Assembly (NCBI RefSeq): GCF_023169945.1
Contig: NZ_AP025591.1
Location: 3,592,481 to 3,656,480 of the forward strand
Source: Anaeromyxobacter oryzae
GTDB taxonomy: Bacteria; Myxococcota; Myxococcia; Myxococcales; Anaeromyxobacteraceae
DNA length: 64,000 bases
Direction: 5' to 3'
The position numbers and the translations under genes were made by a program. Of this stretch, positions 31,843 to 40,450 are shown one piece after another (positions within the stretch are counted from its first letter, which is position 1; each line of letters starts with the position of its first letter). The notes under the pieces are model-generated. The model had not been told where the DNA came from and did not search any database. It saw only the letters and a list, made by a program, of their open reading frames with translations.

Positions 31843-34556
31843 GTGGGCGCCTCCTCGCCCGGCGCGCCGCCGGGCGGCTCCGCGCCGAGCGGCAGCGTCA
31901 GCCGGAACACCGCGCCGCCTCCGGCGCGGCCCGACGCCACGAGCCGCCCGCCGTGGGCCTGGGCGATGGCGCGCGCGATGGGCAGCCCCAGCCCGACCCC
32001 CGCAATGCCGGGGTGCGACCCCCGCCGGAACCGCTCGAACACGCGCTCCTCCTCGCCCCGCGGGATGCCGGGGCCGCGGTCGGCGACCTCCACGACCACC
32101 GCCCCGCCCTCGCGCGCGGCGCCCACGTCGATCTCCGAGCCCGCCGGCGTGTACTTCGCGGCGTTCTCGAGCAGGTTCACCAGCAGCAGCTCGAGCAGCA
32201 CGGGGTCGACGGAGAGGAGCGGGAGGTCGTCCGGAACCGCGACCCGGACCGGGCGACCGGCGAGGCGCCGCTCGAGGCGCGAGAGCGCCACCCCGAGGAC
32301 CTCGACGAGCGGGACCCACTCCCGCCTCGGGCTGACCGCGCCGGACTCGAGCCGCGTCATGTGGAGCAGGTTCGACACCAGCCGCTCGAGCCGCTCCGCC
32401 TCCTCGCAGACCGTGTCGAGCAGCTCGCGGCGGGTCGCCCCGTCCAGGTTCGGGTCGTCCCGGAGCGTCGTGGCGGCCCCGGTGATCGCGGCGAGCGGCG
32501 TCCGGAGGTCGTGCGACACCGCGGAGAGGAGCCCGCTCCGCAGCTCCTCGGTCCTGGCGCGCAGCGCCGCCTGCCGGACGTCGTCGGCGAGCCGGACCCG
32601 CTCGAGCGCGAAGGCGCCCTGACGGCAGAGCGCCTCCAGGAACTCCCGCTGATCCGCGCGGAGGCCCTCGGTGCCGCCCGCCCGCACCGCGAGCACGCCG
32701 AGCACCTCCGCGGAGATCCGTATCGGCGCGCAGACCACCGCCTCCCGGCGCCACGTCCCGGTGCCGCGGCCGGCGATCCCGCCGTGCTCCATCGTCCAGC
32801 GCGCGACGGCCGCCTCGGCCGGCGTGAGCGACGCGTCCGCCGGCGCGGCGGCGAGCGGGACGAGCGCCCCGTCGCGCCGCCGCTCGAGGAGCACGGCGGG
32901 GCCGCCCAGGACCTCCGCGGCGGCGCGGGCGCAGACCTCGCCGACCCCGGCCGCGTCGATGGCCGAGCCGAGCTGCCGGCTGACGGCGTACAGCGCCGAG
33001 GTCCGCCGCTCGCGCTCGACGGCCGCCCGCTCCTGCTCGCGGAGCCGGAGCGTCAGCGTCGAGATGACCGCTCCCACGCCGAACATCATCGCGAAGGTGA
33101 GCAGGTACCGGGCGTCGGCCACGCCGAGGGTGAGCGCGGGCGGGACGAAGAAGAAGTCGTACGCCACGACCGAAAGCGCCGACGCGAGGAGCGACGGTCC
33201 GCGGCCGGACGTCACCGCGACGACGGTCACGGCGAGCAGGAAGAGCATCTCGACGTCCGGGACCGAGAGGACCGCGCGCGCCGCGCTGGCGATGGCCGCC
33301 GCGAGTCCGACGGTGACGGCCGCCCGGAGGTACTCGAGGCCGCCCGCGGCTCGCCCCGGCTCCCGCACGGCGGCTGGGCGCGGGGTGCTCTCGCCCGACA
33401 CGACGTTCACCTCGATGTCGGCGCTCCCGCGGATCACCTCGTCCACGAGCGACCCGCGCAGGAGGTCGCGCCAGCGGGGGTGCCGCGGCTTCCCGAGCAC
33501 GATCCGGGTGACGTTCCGGGCGCGCGCCCAGGCGAGGATCTCCTCCGCCACGCTCGCGCCGGAGAGGCGCACCACCTCGGCGCCGAGCGACCGCGCGAGC
33601 TGGAGGTGCTCCTCGACCCGGGCGCGGTCGGCCTCCTGGAGCGGCGTCCGGCCCGAGACGTCCACCCAGGCGGCGGACCACGGCGCGCGCAGCCCGGCGG
33701 CGATGCGGCGCGCCGCCCGGACGATGCGCTCCGACTCCGGCGCGGGTCCCACGCACACGAGGACGCGCTCGGCGGTCGGCCAGGCCACCGCGGCGCCCTC
33801 CTCGCGCCGCCCCGCCACGACCTCCGCGTCCACGTGCTCCGCCACCCTGCGCAGCGCAAGCTCCCGGAGCGCGACCAGGCTCGCGCGCCGGAAGAACCGC
33901 TCGGGCGTGTGCGGATCGAGCTCCGAGGCCGCGATCCTCCCCTCGCGCAGCCGCCCGAGGAGGGTGTCGGGGGAGACGTCCACCAGCTCGACCTCGTCCG
34001 CCGCCTCGAAGAAGGAGTCGGGCACCGCGTCGCGCACCGCCACGCCCGTGATGGCGCGCACCACGTCCCTCAGGCTCTCGAGCTGGTAGACGCCGAGCGT
34101 CGCGTGGACCTCGACGCCGGCGTCGAGCAGCTCGCGCACGTCCTGCCATCGCTGCTCGTGCCGCGCCGAGGGCGCGTTGGAGTGGGCGAGATCGTCGACG
34201 AGCAGCACGGCGGGGCGGCGCGCGAGGGCGGCGTCGAGGTCGAGCTCCTCGAGCTGCCGCGCCTGGCCCGGTGGGCGCGGCGGTCCGGGCAGCACGTCGA
34301 GCCCGAGCAGCAGGCCGGCGAGGTCGTAGCGCCCGTGCGTCTCGACGGCGCCCACGACGACGTCGGCGCGCTCCATCGCGAGGGCGCGCGCGGTCTCGAG
34401 GAGGCGCGTGGTGGTGCCCACCCCGGGTGCGTAGCCGAGGTAGATCCTCAGCCGTCCGGGAGCTCTCGCGCCCGGTGCCCCGTCGCGAGGTGGCCCGCTC
34501 GCCGGCGCGTCCGGCGGCGTGGCGGGATCGCGCCTGCGGGTCCCGGGCTCGTCCAT
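31839..34556 (-). CDS. kdpD: Full-length KdpD sensor histidine kinase
   Basis: The 905 residues carry the classic KdpD order. These are the N-terminal KdpD domain (about 35-245), a universal-stress-like domain (about 265-390), four membrane segments of DUF4118 (about 410-510), a GAF-like region (about 535-660), HisKA (SHDLRTPLAAITGAATTLRD) and HATPase. KdpD senses potassium limitation or turgor. The Walker A here reads GYAPGVGTTTR, where family members normally have GVGKT, so nucleotide binding in the N-terminal domain may be weakened. The Walker B region is also variant (VDDLAHSNAP). The start is ATG 34556. The USP domain does not show a clear c-di-AMP (SxS) motif. Confidence 0.9.
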   Translation of the reverse strand: MDEPGTRRRDPATPPDAPASGPPRDGAPGARAPGRLRIYLGYAPGVGTTTRLLETARALAMERADVVVGAVETHGRYDLAGLLLGLDVLPGPPRPPGQARQLEELDLDAALARRPAVLLVDDLAHSNAPSARHEQRWQDVRELLDAGVEVHATLGVYQLESLRDVVRAITGVAVRDAVPDSFFEAADEVELVDVSPDTLLGRLREGRIAASELDPHTPERFFRRASLVALRELALRRVAEHVDAEVVAGRREEGAAVAWPTAERVLVCVGPAPESERIVRAARRIAAGLRAPWSAAWVDVSGRTPLQEADRARVEEHLQLARSLGAEVVRLSGASVAEEILAWARARNVTRIVLGKPRHPRWRDLLRGSLVDEVIRGSADIEVNVVSGESTPRPAAVREPGRAAGGLEYLRAAVTVGLAAAIASAARAVLSVPDVEMLFLLAVTVVAVTSGRGPSLLASALSVVAYDFFFVPPALTLGVADARYLLTFAMMFGVGAVISTLTLRLREQERAAVERERRTSALYAVSRQLGSAIDAAGVGEVCARAAAEVLGGPAVLLERRRDGALVPLAAAPADASLTPAEAAVARWTMEHGGIAGRGTGTWRREAVVCAPIRISAEVLGVLAVRAGGTEGLRADQREFLEALCRQGAFALERVRLADDVRQAALRARTEELRSGLLSAVSHDLRTPLAAITGAATTLRDDPNLDGATRRELLDTVCEEAERLERLVSNLLHMTRLESGAVSPRREWVPLVEVLGVALSRLERRLAGRPVRVAVPDDLPLLSVDPVLLELLLVNLLENAAKYTPAGSEIDVGAAREGGAVVVEVADRGPGIPRGEEERVFERFRRGSHPGIAGVGLGLPIARAIAQAHGGRLVASGRAGGGAVFRLTLPLGAEPPGGAPGEEAPT

Positions 34557-34643
34557 GGGTCAACTCACGCACCGGGCCCGCGCTCGGTCAAGCGGAACGC
34601 GTCGATCCGCGGTGCGCGCGGGGTGCGTCCCGCGTGGGCCCTC

Positions 34644-34685
34644 GTCTTGATGCCGTCTTGATGCGCCGCCCGCCCTTCTTGACGC
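34644..34685. promoter_or_regulatory. TTGA(T/C)G direct repeats, putative KdpE operator
   Basis: Three copies of a C/T-TTGA(T/C)G box occur: TCTTGATGC at 34645 and 34656, and TTCTTGACGC at 34676. The TGAT/TGAC cores start at 34648, 34659 and 34680, giving 11- and 21-bp spacing, one and two helical turns. This is the geometry of OmpR/PhoB-family (winged-helix) operators. The last core starts 38 bases before the KimA-like start codon. A second cluster with the mirrored spacing and the same 38-base distance precedes the activator operon. Confidence 0.55.
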
Positions 34686-34717
34686 CCGGCTGAGGTGGCA
34701 CACGCGAAGCTCCGGGC

Positions 34718-36766
34718 GTGCCCCCGGCTGCCCCGAACGCGAACCCGACCCCGACCCCCTCACCGACCCCCGCCCCGACCGCGACGCCAGCGCCGGGTCG
34801 CGGCGGGCGGCTGCGCCACCTGCTGCTCGGCGCGCCACGGAACGTGCAGGATCCGCAGACCCACCACGCGATCTCGCTCGTCGCGCTCCTCGCGTGGGTG
34901 GGGCTCGGCGCCGACGGCCTCTCCTCCTCGGCCTACGGTCCCGACGAGGCGTTCCGGGCGCTCGGGCATCACGGCTACCTCGCCGTCGCCCTCGCCCTCG
35001 CCACCGGGATCACGGTCCTCGTCATCTCGGTCGCCTACTCGCAGATCATCAAGCGGTTCCCGTTCGGCGGCGGCGGCTACGTCGTCGCGACGGAGCTGCT
35101 CGGCTCCCGCGCCGGCGTGGTGTCGGGGTCCGCGCTGCTCGTCGACTACGTCCTCACCATCTCGGTGTCCATCGCGAGCTGCGGCGACGCGATCTTCAGC
35201 TTCCTGCCGCCCGCGCTCGCCCCGTGGAAGCTCACCCTCGAGGCGGCGGCCATCGGCCTCCTGCTCCTGCTGAACCTCCGCGGCGTGAAGGAGTCGGTGA
35301 CGTTCCTCGCCCCGATCTTCGGCCTCTTCCTCGTCACCCACGCGATCCTGATCATCGGCGGGATCGGCGCCCACGCCGGCGAGGTGCCGCGCGTCGCGGG
35401 CGAGGTCTCCCACGGCTTCCGGGCGGGGCTGGCGGAGCTCGGGGCCGCCGGGCTCTTCGCGGTGTTCGTGCGCGCGTACTCGATGGGCGCGGGCACGTAC
35501 ACCGGCATCGAGGCCGTCTCGAACGGCATCCAGATCATGCGCGAGCCGAAGGTCCAGACGGCGCGCCGGACGATGACGTACATGGCGCTGTCGCTCGCGC
35601 TCACCGCGGCGGGCATCCTCGTCTGCTACCTCCTGTTCCGGGCCGCGCCCGAGGAGGGCAAGACAATGAACGCCGTCCTCGCCGAGCGGTTCGCGAACGG
35701 CTTCACGGTGGGCGGCGTCCCCGTCGGCCACGCCTTCGTCGTCGTGACGCTCCTCGCCGAGGGCGCCCTCCTCGTCGTCGCGGCGCAGGCCGGGTTCATC
35801 GACGGGCCCCGCGTGATGGCCAACATGGCGACCGACTCCTGGCTGCCGCACCGGTTCAGCCAGCTCTCGGACCGGCTCACGATGCAGAACGGCGTCGTGC
35901 TCATGGGCGGCGCGTCGCTCGCGACGCTCTTCTACACGCGCGGCGACATCACGCACCTCGTGACGATGTACTCGATCAACGTCTTCGTGACCTTCTCGCT
36001 CTCGCAGCTCGCGATGCTGCGCTACTGGTGGCGGGAGCGGTCCGCGGGCCGGCGGCGCGGGCTCGGCACCCACGGGATCGCGTTCGCGCTCTGCGTCGCG
36101 ATCCTGGCCGGGACCGTCTACGAGAAGGGCGGGCAGGGCGGCTGGGTGACCCTCGTCGTGACCGGGGTGGTGATCGGGCTCTGCTTCGTCATCCGCCGGC
36201 ACTACCGGAACGTGCAGGCGAACCTGAAGCGGCTCGACGCCGTGATGGACGCGCTCCCGGCTCACCCCGGCGGGCCCCGGCCGGTGGTCGATCCGAAGGC
36301 CCCCACCGCGGTGCTGCTCGTGGGCGGCTACGGCGGGCTCGGCGTCCACCAGCTGCTCACCGTGCAGCGCACCTTCCCCGGCCACTTCCGGAACTTCGTC
36401 TTCGTGTCGGTGGGCGTGATCGACTCCGCGGCGATGAAGGGCATCGAGGAGGTGGACCGCGTCCGCCTCCGGACCCAGACCGGGCTCGAGCAGTACGTCG
36501 AGCTGGCCCACCGCCTGAGGCTCGCCGCCGACTACCGCATGGACGTCGGCACCGAGGCGGTCGACGTCGCGCAGCGGCTCTGCGGGGAGATCGCACGCGA
36601 GTTCCCGCGCGCGGTGTTCTTCGCCGGGAAGCTCGTCTTCGAGCGGGAGCGCTGGTTCCAGCGGGTGCTCCACAACGAGACGGCCTACCAGCTCCAGCGC
36701 CGGCTCCAGTTCGACGGGCTCAACGCGATGGTCCTCCCCGTCCGGGTGCTCGGGGAGGCCGCCTGA
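34718..36766 (+). CDS. KimA-like APC-superfamily potassium permease
   Basis: The 682 residues have a Pro/Thr-rich N-terminus and about twelve membrane helices. They carry patterns of the KimA/YdaO branch: ADGLSSSAYGPDEAFRALG, KRFPFGGGGYVVATELLGS and LLLLLNLRGVKESVTFLAP. A C-terminal soluble domain (about 500-682) follows. KimA of Bacillus is a high-affinity K+/H+ importer regulated by c-di-AMP. The assignment is by pattern and by the neighbouring Kdp genes, and another APC substrate is possible. The start is GTG 34718 with a weak ribosome site. The gene is divergent from kdpDE and shares a 161-bp promoter region with three direct repeats. Confidence 0.75.
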   Translation: MPPAAPNANPTPTPSPTPAPTATPAPGRGGRLRHLLLGAPRNVQDPQTHHAISLVALLAWVGLGADGLSSSAYGPDEAFRALGHHGYLAVALALATGITVLVISVAYSQIIKRFPFGGGGYVVATELLGSRAGVVSGSALLVDYVLTISVSIASCGDAIFSFLPPALAPWKLTLEAAAIGLLLLLNLRGVKESVTFLAPIFGLFLVTHAILIIGGIGAHAGEVPRVAGEVSHGFRAGLAELGAAGLFAVFVRAYSMGAGTYTGIEAVSNGIQIMREPKVQTARRTMTYMALSLALTAAGILVCYLLFRAAPEEGKTMNAVLAERFANGFTVGGVPVGHAFVVVTLLAEGALLVVAAQAGFIDGPRVMANMATDSWLPHRFSQLSDRLTMQNGVVLMGGASLATLFYTRGDITHLVTMYSINVFVTFSLSQLAMLRYWWRERSAGRRRGLGTHGIAFALCVAILAGTVYEKGGQGGWVTLVVTGVVIGLCFVIRRHYRNVQANLKRLDAVMDALPAHPGGPRPVVDPKAPTAVLLVGGYGGLGVHQLLTVQRTFPGHFRNFVFVSVGVIDSAAMKGIEEVDRVRLRTQTGLEQYVELAHRLRLAADYRMDVGTEAVDVAQRLCGEIAREFPRAVFFAGKLVFERERWFQRVLHNETAYQLQRRLQFDGLNAMVLPVRVLGEAA

Positions 36767-36814
36767 GGCCCGCCTCCCGCCCCGTCCGTCCGGGCCGGAG
36801 GGGCTGGACGCCAG

Positions 36815-36854
36815 CTTGATGGCGGGGGACCGGACCCTGACACCGTCTTGACGG
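36815..36854. promoter_or_regulatory. TTGA(T/C)G direct repeats, second putative KdpE operator
   Basis: Cores TGAT or TGAC start at 36817 (in GCTTGATGG), 36838 (in CCCTGACAC) and 36849 (in GTCTTGACGG). The spacings of 21 and 11 bp are the mirror of the cluster upstream of the KimA-like gene. The last core starts 38 bases before the ATG of the small membrane protein gene, exactly the same distance as in the first cluster. The match in arrangement suggests a shared regulator, most simply KdpE encoded 5-6 kb away. Confidence 0.5.
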
Positions 36855-36886
36855 CCGCACCGGTAGAGCATGGACCGAGGGTTGCC

Positions 36887-37150
36887 ATGCGCGAGATGGT
36901 CCACAGCGTCGAGGTGGTCGGACACGAGGAGGTCGCCCCGCGCGTCGTGCGCCAGGCGCGGCTCCCGCTCGACGCCCTCACGGTCACCCTGTTCGTGGTC
37001 GGGCTCGTTCCGCTGTTCGGCTACGCGTGGCGGCATGCGTGGGATTCCCGGGAGCTGGGGCTCGCGGCGGCGATGGTGGTCCTCTCGGGGCGCGAGCTCG
37101 TCCGTTACGCCGTCGGGCTCCTCCGGCGCGCGCACCGCGCGGAGCGCTGA
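36887..37150 (+). CDS. Small membrane protein upstream of the sigma-54 activator
   Basis: The 87 residues have a polar, Val/Arg-rich N-terminus and two hydrophobic segments (about 30-47 LTVTLFVVGLVPLFGYAW, and about 55-75 ELGLAAAMVVLSGRELV). The C-terminus is basic. I do not recognise a family. The start ATG 36887 has GAGGG upstream, and the stop lies eight bases before the activator gene, so they form an operon. Given the context it could modulate the kinase or the permease, which is inference. Confidence 0.65.
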   Translation: MREMVHSVEVVGHEEVAPRVVRQARLPLDALTVTLFVVGLVPLFGYAWRHAWDSRELGLAAAMVVLSGRELVRYAVGLLRRAHRAER

Positions 37151-37158
37151 GGCCGCCG

Positions 37159-38541
37159 ATGCGTCCTGCGGTCGCTGCCGGCGAGGCGACGCCGGAGGTC
37201 GCGCCGGTGCCGCTCCGCGTCCTCGTGATCGACGACGAGCGCAACATCCGGACCACGCTGGCGCTGTGCCTCGAGGGGCTCGGATGTCACGTGGCGCAGG
37301 CCGCGAACGGCGCGGCGGCGCTGGAGGCGCTCCGCCTCGAGGCGTTCGACCTCGCCTTCTGCGATCTGCGCCTCGGCCAGGAGAGCGGCCTCGACCTCCT
37401 CCCGCGGATGCTCGGAGAGCGTCCGGGCCTGGACTTCGTCGTCATCACCGCCTACGCGACGGTGGACACGGCGGTCGAGGCGATGCGGCGGGGCGCCCGG
37501 GACTACCTGCCGAAGCCGTTCACGCCTGCGCAGATCGGGCACCTCGTCGAGCGCACTCGCGAGCGCCGTGCGCTCGAGCGCCGCCTGCTGGATCTGGAGA
37601 CGCGGCTGGGCGAGGCGGAGCCGGAGGTCTCGCTCGCCACCGGCTCGCCCCGGATGCACGCCGCGCTCGAGGTGATCGAGCGCGCCGCCGCGCACGACGT
37701 CGCCGTGCTGCTCCGCGGGGAGAACGGTACGGGGAAGGGGGTGCTGGCGCGCCTCCTCCACGGCCGGAGCCCGCGCCGGGAGCGGCCGTTCGTCGTCGTG
37801 AACTGCCCGACGCTGTCCGAGGAGCTCCTCGCGAGCGAGCTGTTCGGGCACGCGCGCGGCGCGTTCACCGGCGCGGTGAAGGATCAGGAAGGCCGGGTGG
37901 AGGCGGCGGAGGGCGGGACGGTGTTCCTCGACGAGATCGGGGAGATCTCGCCGACCCTCCAGGCCAAGCTGCTCCGCTTCCTCCAGGAGAAGCGGTTCGA
38001 GCGCGTCGGCGAGAACCGCACCCGCACCGCCGACGTGCGGATCGTCGCCGCGACGAACCGCGATCTCGAGGCGGAGGTGAGGGCGGGGCGCTTTCGCGAG
38101 GACCTCCTCTTCCGCCTGAACGTGGTCGAGGTGACGGTACCGGCGCTGCGCGATCGCCCCGAGGACGTCCTGCCCCTCGCGCGCCGGTTCATCGCCTTCT
38201 TCGCCCGCCAGGCGCGGCGGCCGCCGCCCGAGCTGTCCGCGGCCGCCGGGAAGGTGCTCGCCGCGTACTCGTGGCCGGGTAACGTCCGCGAGCTGCGCAA
38301 CGCCATCGAGCGGGCGCTCATCCTGAGCCCGGGCCAGGTGCTCGAGCCGGAGAACTTCCCCGAGCGGATCGCCGCCCAGCCGACCACGCCGGTGCTGGGC
38401 GGCGACTTCACCGCGGAGGAGATCGAGCGCGAGCACGTCCTGCGCGTGCTCGCCCGCGCGGCGACTCTCGAAGACGCGGCCCGGGTCCTGGACCTCGACC
38501 TCTCCACCCTATGGCGCAAGCGGCGGCGGTGGGGGCGGTGA
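37159..38541 (+). CDS. Sigma-54-dependent response regulator (NtrC family)
   Basis: The 460 residues have a receiver domain (1-140) with [16 protein letters not shown], phosphoacceptor Asp in [16 protein letters not shown], and Lys in [10 protein letters not shown]. The AAA+ domain (about 150-385) follows, with Walker [18 protein letters not shown], the GAFTGA loop ([14 protein letters not shown]), Walker [14 protein letters not shown] and the R-finger region. A C-terminal Fis-type helix-turn-helix ends the protein ([20 protein letters not shown]). The GAFTGA loop shows it contacts sigma-54. The start is ATG 37159. The most likely kinase partner is the convergent PAS kinase gene 52 bases downstream. 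Confidence 0.9.
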   Translation: MRPAVAAGEATPEVAPVPLRVLVIDDERNIRTTLALCLEGLGCHVAQAANGAAALEALRLEAFDLAFCDLRLGQESGLDLLPRMLGERPGLDFVVITAYATVDTAVEAMRRGARDYLPKPFTPAQIGHLVERTRERRALERRLLDLETRLGEAEPEVSLATGSPRMHAALEVIERAAAHDVAVLLRGENGTGKGVLARLLHGRSPRRERPFVVVNCPTLSEELLASELFGHARGAFTGAVKDQEGRVEAAEGGTVFLDEIGEISPTLQAKLLRFLQEKRFERVGENRTRTADVRIVAATNRDLEAEVRAGRFREDLLFRLNVVEVTVPALRDRPEDVLPLARRFIAFFARQARRPPPELSAAAGKVLAAYSWPGNVRELRNAIERALILSPGQVLEPENFPERIAAQPTTPVLGGDFTAEEIEREHVLRVLARAATLEDAARVLDLDLSTLWRKRRRWGR

Positions 38542-38545
38542 CGTC

Positions 38546-38559
38546 GCCGCCCGGGCGGC
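38546..38559. terminator. Possible bidirectional terminator between convergent genes
   Basis: GCCGCCCGGGCGGC is a perfect 14-base palindrome lying four bases after the activator stop codon, on the way into the convergent kinase gene, whose stop is at 38594. No U-tract is present on either strand, so it is a weak candidate. Palindromes this short are not rare at this G+C content. Confidence 0.35.
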
Positions 38560-38593
38560 TGGGGCGGCTCTCCTCCGGCGCGCCCTTCCTGGG

Positions 38594-40450
38594 TCAGGCG
38601 GTGGCCTTCACGCCGCCGCCGGCGTGCTCCGACGCGAGGCCGAGCGTGAACCAGAACGTGCTGCCACGCCCGGGCACGCTCTCCGCGCCCATCTCGCCGC
38701 CGTGCGCGTGCACGATCTCCCGCGAGATGTAGAGCCCGAGCCCGACCCCGCCCGAGCGCGACCCGGGGACGCGGTAGAACTTGTCGAACACGCGCTCGAG
38801 GTGCTCCCGGGCGATCCCCTCGCCCGTGTCCCGCACCTCGAAGCGGACCGCGCCCTCGCCGGCGAGCCGTGCGCTCAGCTCGACCCTGCCGCCGCGGGGC
38901 GTGTGGCGGACGGCGTTCGCGAGCAGGTTCGAGAGCACGATGCCGGCGCGCTCGGGATCAGCCCGGACCTCGACGGGCGGCTCCGGCGCCGAGACGGCCA
39001 GCTCGAGCCCGGCGGCCTCGGCGGCGCCGCGGAGCGCCGTGGCGGCGCCGGCGAGGAGCGCGCCGGCGTCGACGCGGTCGACCTGGAGCGCCATCCGGCC
39101 CGACTGGATCCGGGAGAGGTCGAGGAGGTCGTCCACGATCCCCTGCAGCCGCTCGCAGTCCTCCCGCGCCGCCTGCATCAGCTCGACCTGCTTCGGCGTG
39201 AGCGGCCCGACCGCCTCCTCGGCGGTGAGGTGGATCGCCATCCGGAGCGAGGTGAGCGGCGTCCGGAACTCGTGCGCGACCGTTGCGACGAGGTCGTTCT
39301 TGAGCTCGTCGAAGCGCATCAGCCGCGTGACGTCCTGCAGGACGATGGTCACGCCGGCGACGCCGCCCTCCTCCGAGTACAGCGGGGTCGCGCGGGGAAG
39401 GAGGTGGCGGTCGCCGTCCGGCGACTCCACCCGGACCGCCTCCTCGAACCCGCGCGGCACGTACGGGCCGCGGCCCGCCAGCACGTGGTGGCGCACGCGA
39501 TCCACCACCGCGCGGAGGTCCGGCTCGAGCGCGCCGATCGTCCGCGCCCCGCCCTCGCCGGAGAGGCGCAGCGTGGACTCGGCCGCCGCGTTCAGGTTCA
39601 GGATCGCGCCCGCCGGATCCAGCACCAGCACCGGGTCCGGGAGGCTGTCGATGGCCGCCTGCGACGCCTGCTGCGCCTGGAGCAGCTCGCCGAGCGAGCT
39701 CCTCCGGTACTCGGCGAGCCGGTCCGCCATCGCGTTGAACTCCAGCGCGAGCGCGGCGATCTCATCCTTGCCCTCCACCCGCGCGCGCGCCTCGAGGTCG
39801 CCCTCCCCGAGCCGGCGGACCGTCTGGGAGAGGTTCCCGAGCGGTCGGAGGAGGCGCGCGGTGAGCGCGAGCGAGGACACGAGCCCGAGCGCGAGCGCGC
39901 CGAGCGTCGCGCCGACGACCGCCGTGACGTTCCGCTCCGCGGCCCGGCGCGCCCCGTCGCTCTTCCGCGCCATCGCGTCCTGGTTCAGCGCCAGGATCTC
40001 GCCTGCGGCGTCGCGGACGCCCACCGCCAGCGGGGCGAGCGTCTCGAACCAGCGGGCGAGCGGCGCGCCCGGGCCGGGCTGCCCGGAGGGCTCGAGCGCG
40101 GCGCGGTACGCGGTCCAGCGCCGGCGCAGGAGCCCCGTCGCGGCGTCCTCGCCGGGCTCGGTGACGTTGTGCTCCTGGACGGCGAGCTCCGCCTCGACGC
40201 GCCCGAGGCTCTCCTCCTCCACGCGCGCGTCGGCGGGGCGACCGGCCGCGCGCGCCAGGACCACGTCCTGGACCATGTCCAGCGCGGCCAGGATCCGCTC
40301 CATGGCGAGGACGCTCCGGTAGTTGTCCTTCAGGATGAGCGCCGGCCCGGAGCCGAGGGCGGTGAGCGTCTTCAGCGTCGCGAACCCGATCACCACCAGC
40401 ACCGCCGCGAGCGGCGCCTGCGCGGCGAGCAGCTTCGACCGGAGCGTCAC
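38594..40450 (-). CDS. Transmembrane PAS histidine kinase, last gene of the kdp operon
   Basis: The 618 residues carry an N-terminal helix ([20 protein letters not shown]), a periplasmic helical sensor region (about 35-170) and a second helix followed by HAMP ([20 protein letters not shown]). A PAS domain (about 265-385), HisKA with [18 protein letters not shown], and HATPase with [17 protein letters not shown] and [13 protein letters not shown] complete it. The start is GTG 40450, overlapping the stop of the KdpD-domain gene as GTGA, with GAGGAGGGAAGG upstream. It probably supplies the kinase half that the stand-alone KdpD domain lacks, and is next to the NtrC-type regulator gene. Confidence 0.9.
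   Translation of the reverse strand: MTLRSKLLAAQAPLAAVLVVIGFATLKTLTALGSGPALILKDNYRSVLAMERILAALDMVQDVVLARAAGRPADARVEEESLGRVEAELAVQEHNVTEPGEDAATGLLRRRWTAYRAALEPSGQPGPGAPLARWFETLAPLAVGVRDAAGEILALNQDAMARKSDGARRAAERNVTAVVGATLGALALGLVSSLALTARLLRPLGNLSQTVRRLGEGDLEARARVEGKDEIAALALEFNAMADRLAEYRRSSLGELLQAQQASQAAIDSLPDPVLVLDPAGAILNLNAAAESTLRLSGEGGARTIGALEPDLRAVVDRVRHHVLAGRGPYVPRGFEEAVRVESPDGDRHLLPRATPLYSEEGGVAGVTIVLQDVTRLMRFDELKNDLVATVAHEFRTPLTSLRMAIHLTAEEAVGPLTPKQVELMQAAREDCERLQGIVDDLLDLSRIQSGRMALQVDRVDAGALLAGAATALRGAAEAAGLELAVSAPEPPVEVRADPERAGIVLSNLLANAVRHTPRGGRVELSARLAGEGAVRFEVRDTGEGIAREHLERVFDKFYRVPGSRSGGVGLGLYISREIVHAHGGEMGAESVPGRGSTFWFTLGLASEHAGGGVKATA

Noticed and set aside
31839..34556. c-di-AMP-binding motif in the KdpD stress domain
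   Set aside because: The SxS and FTAxY pattern is not clearly present in either the full-length or split protein.
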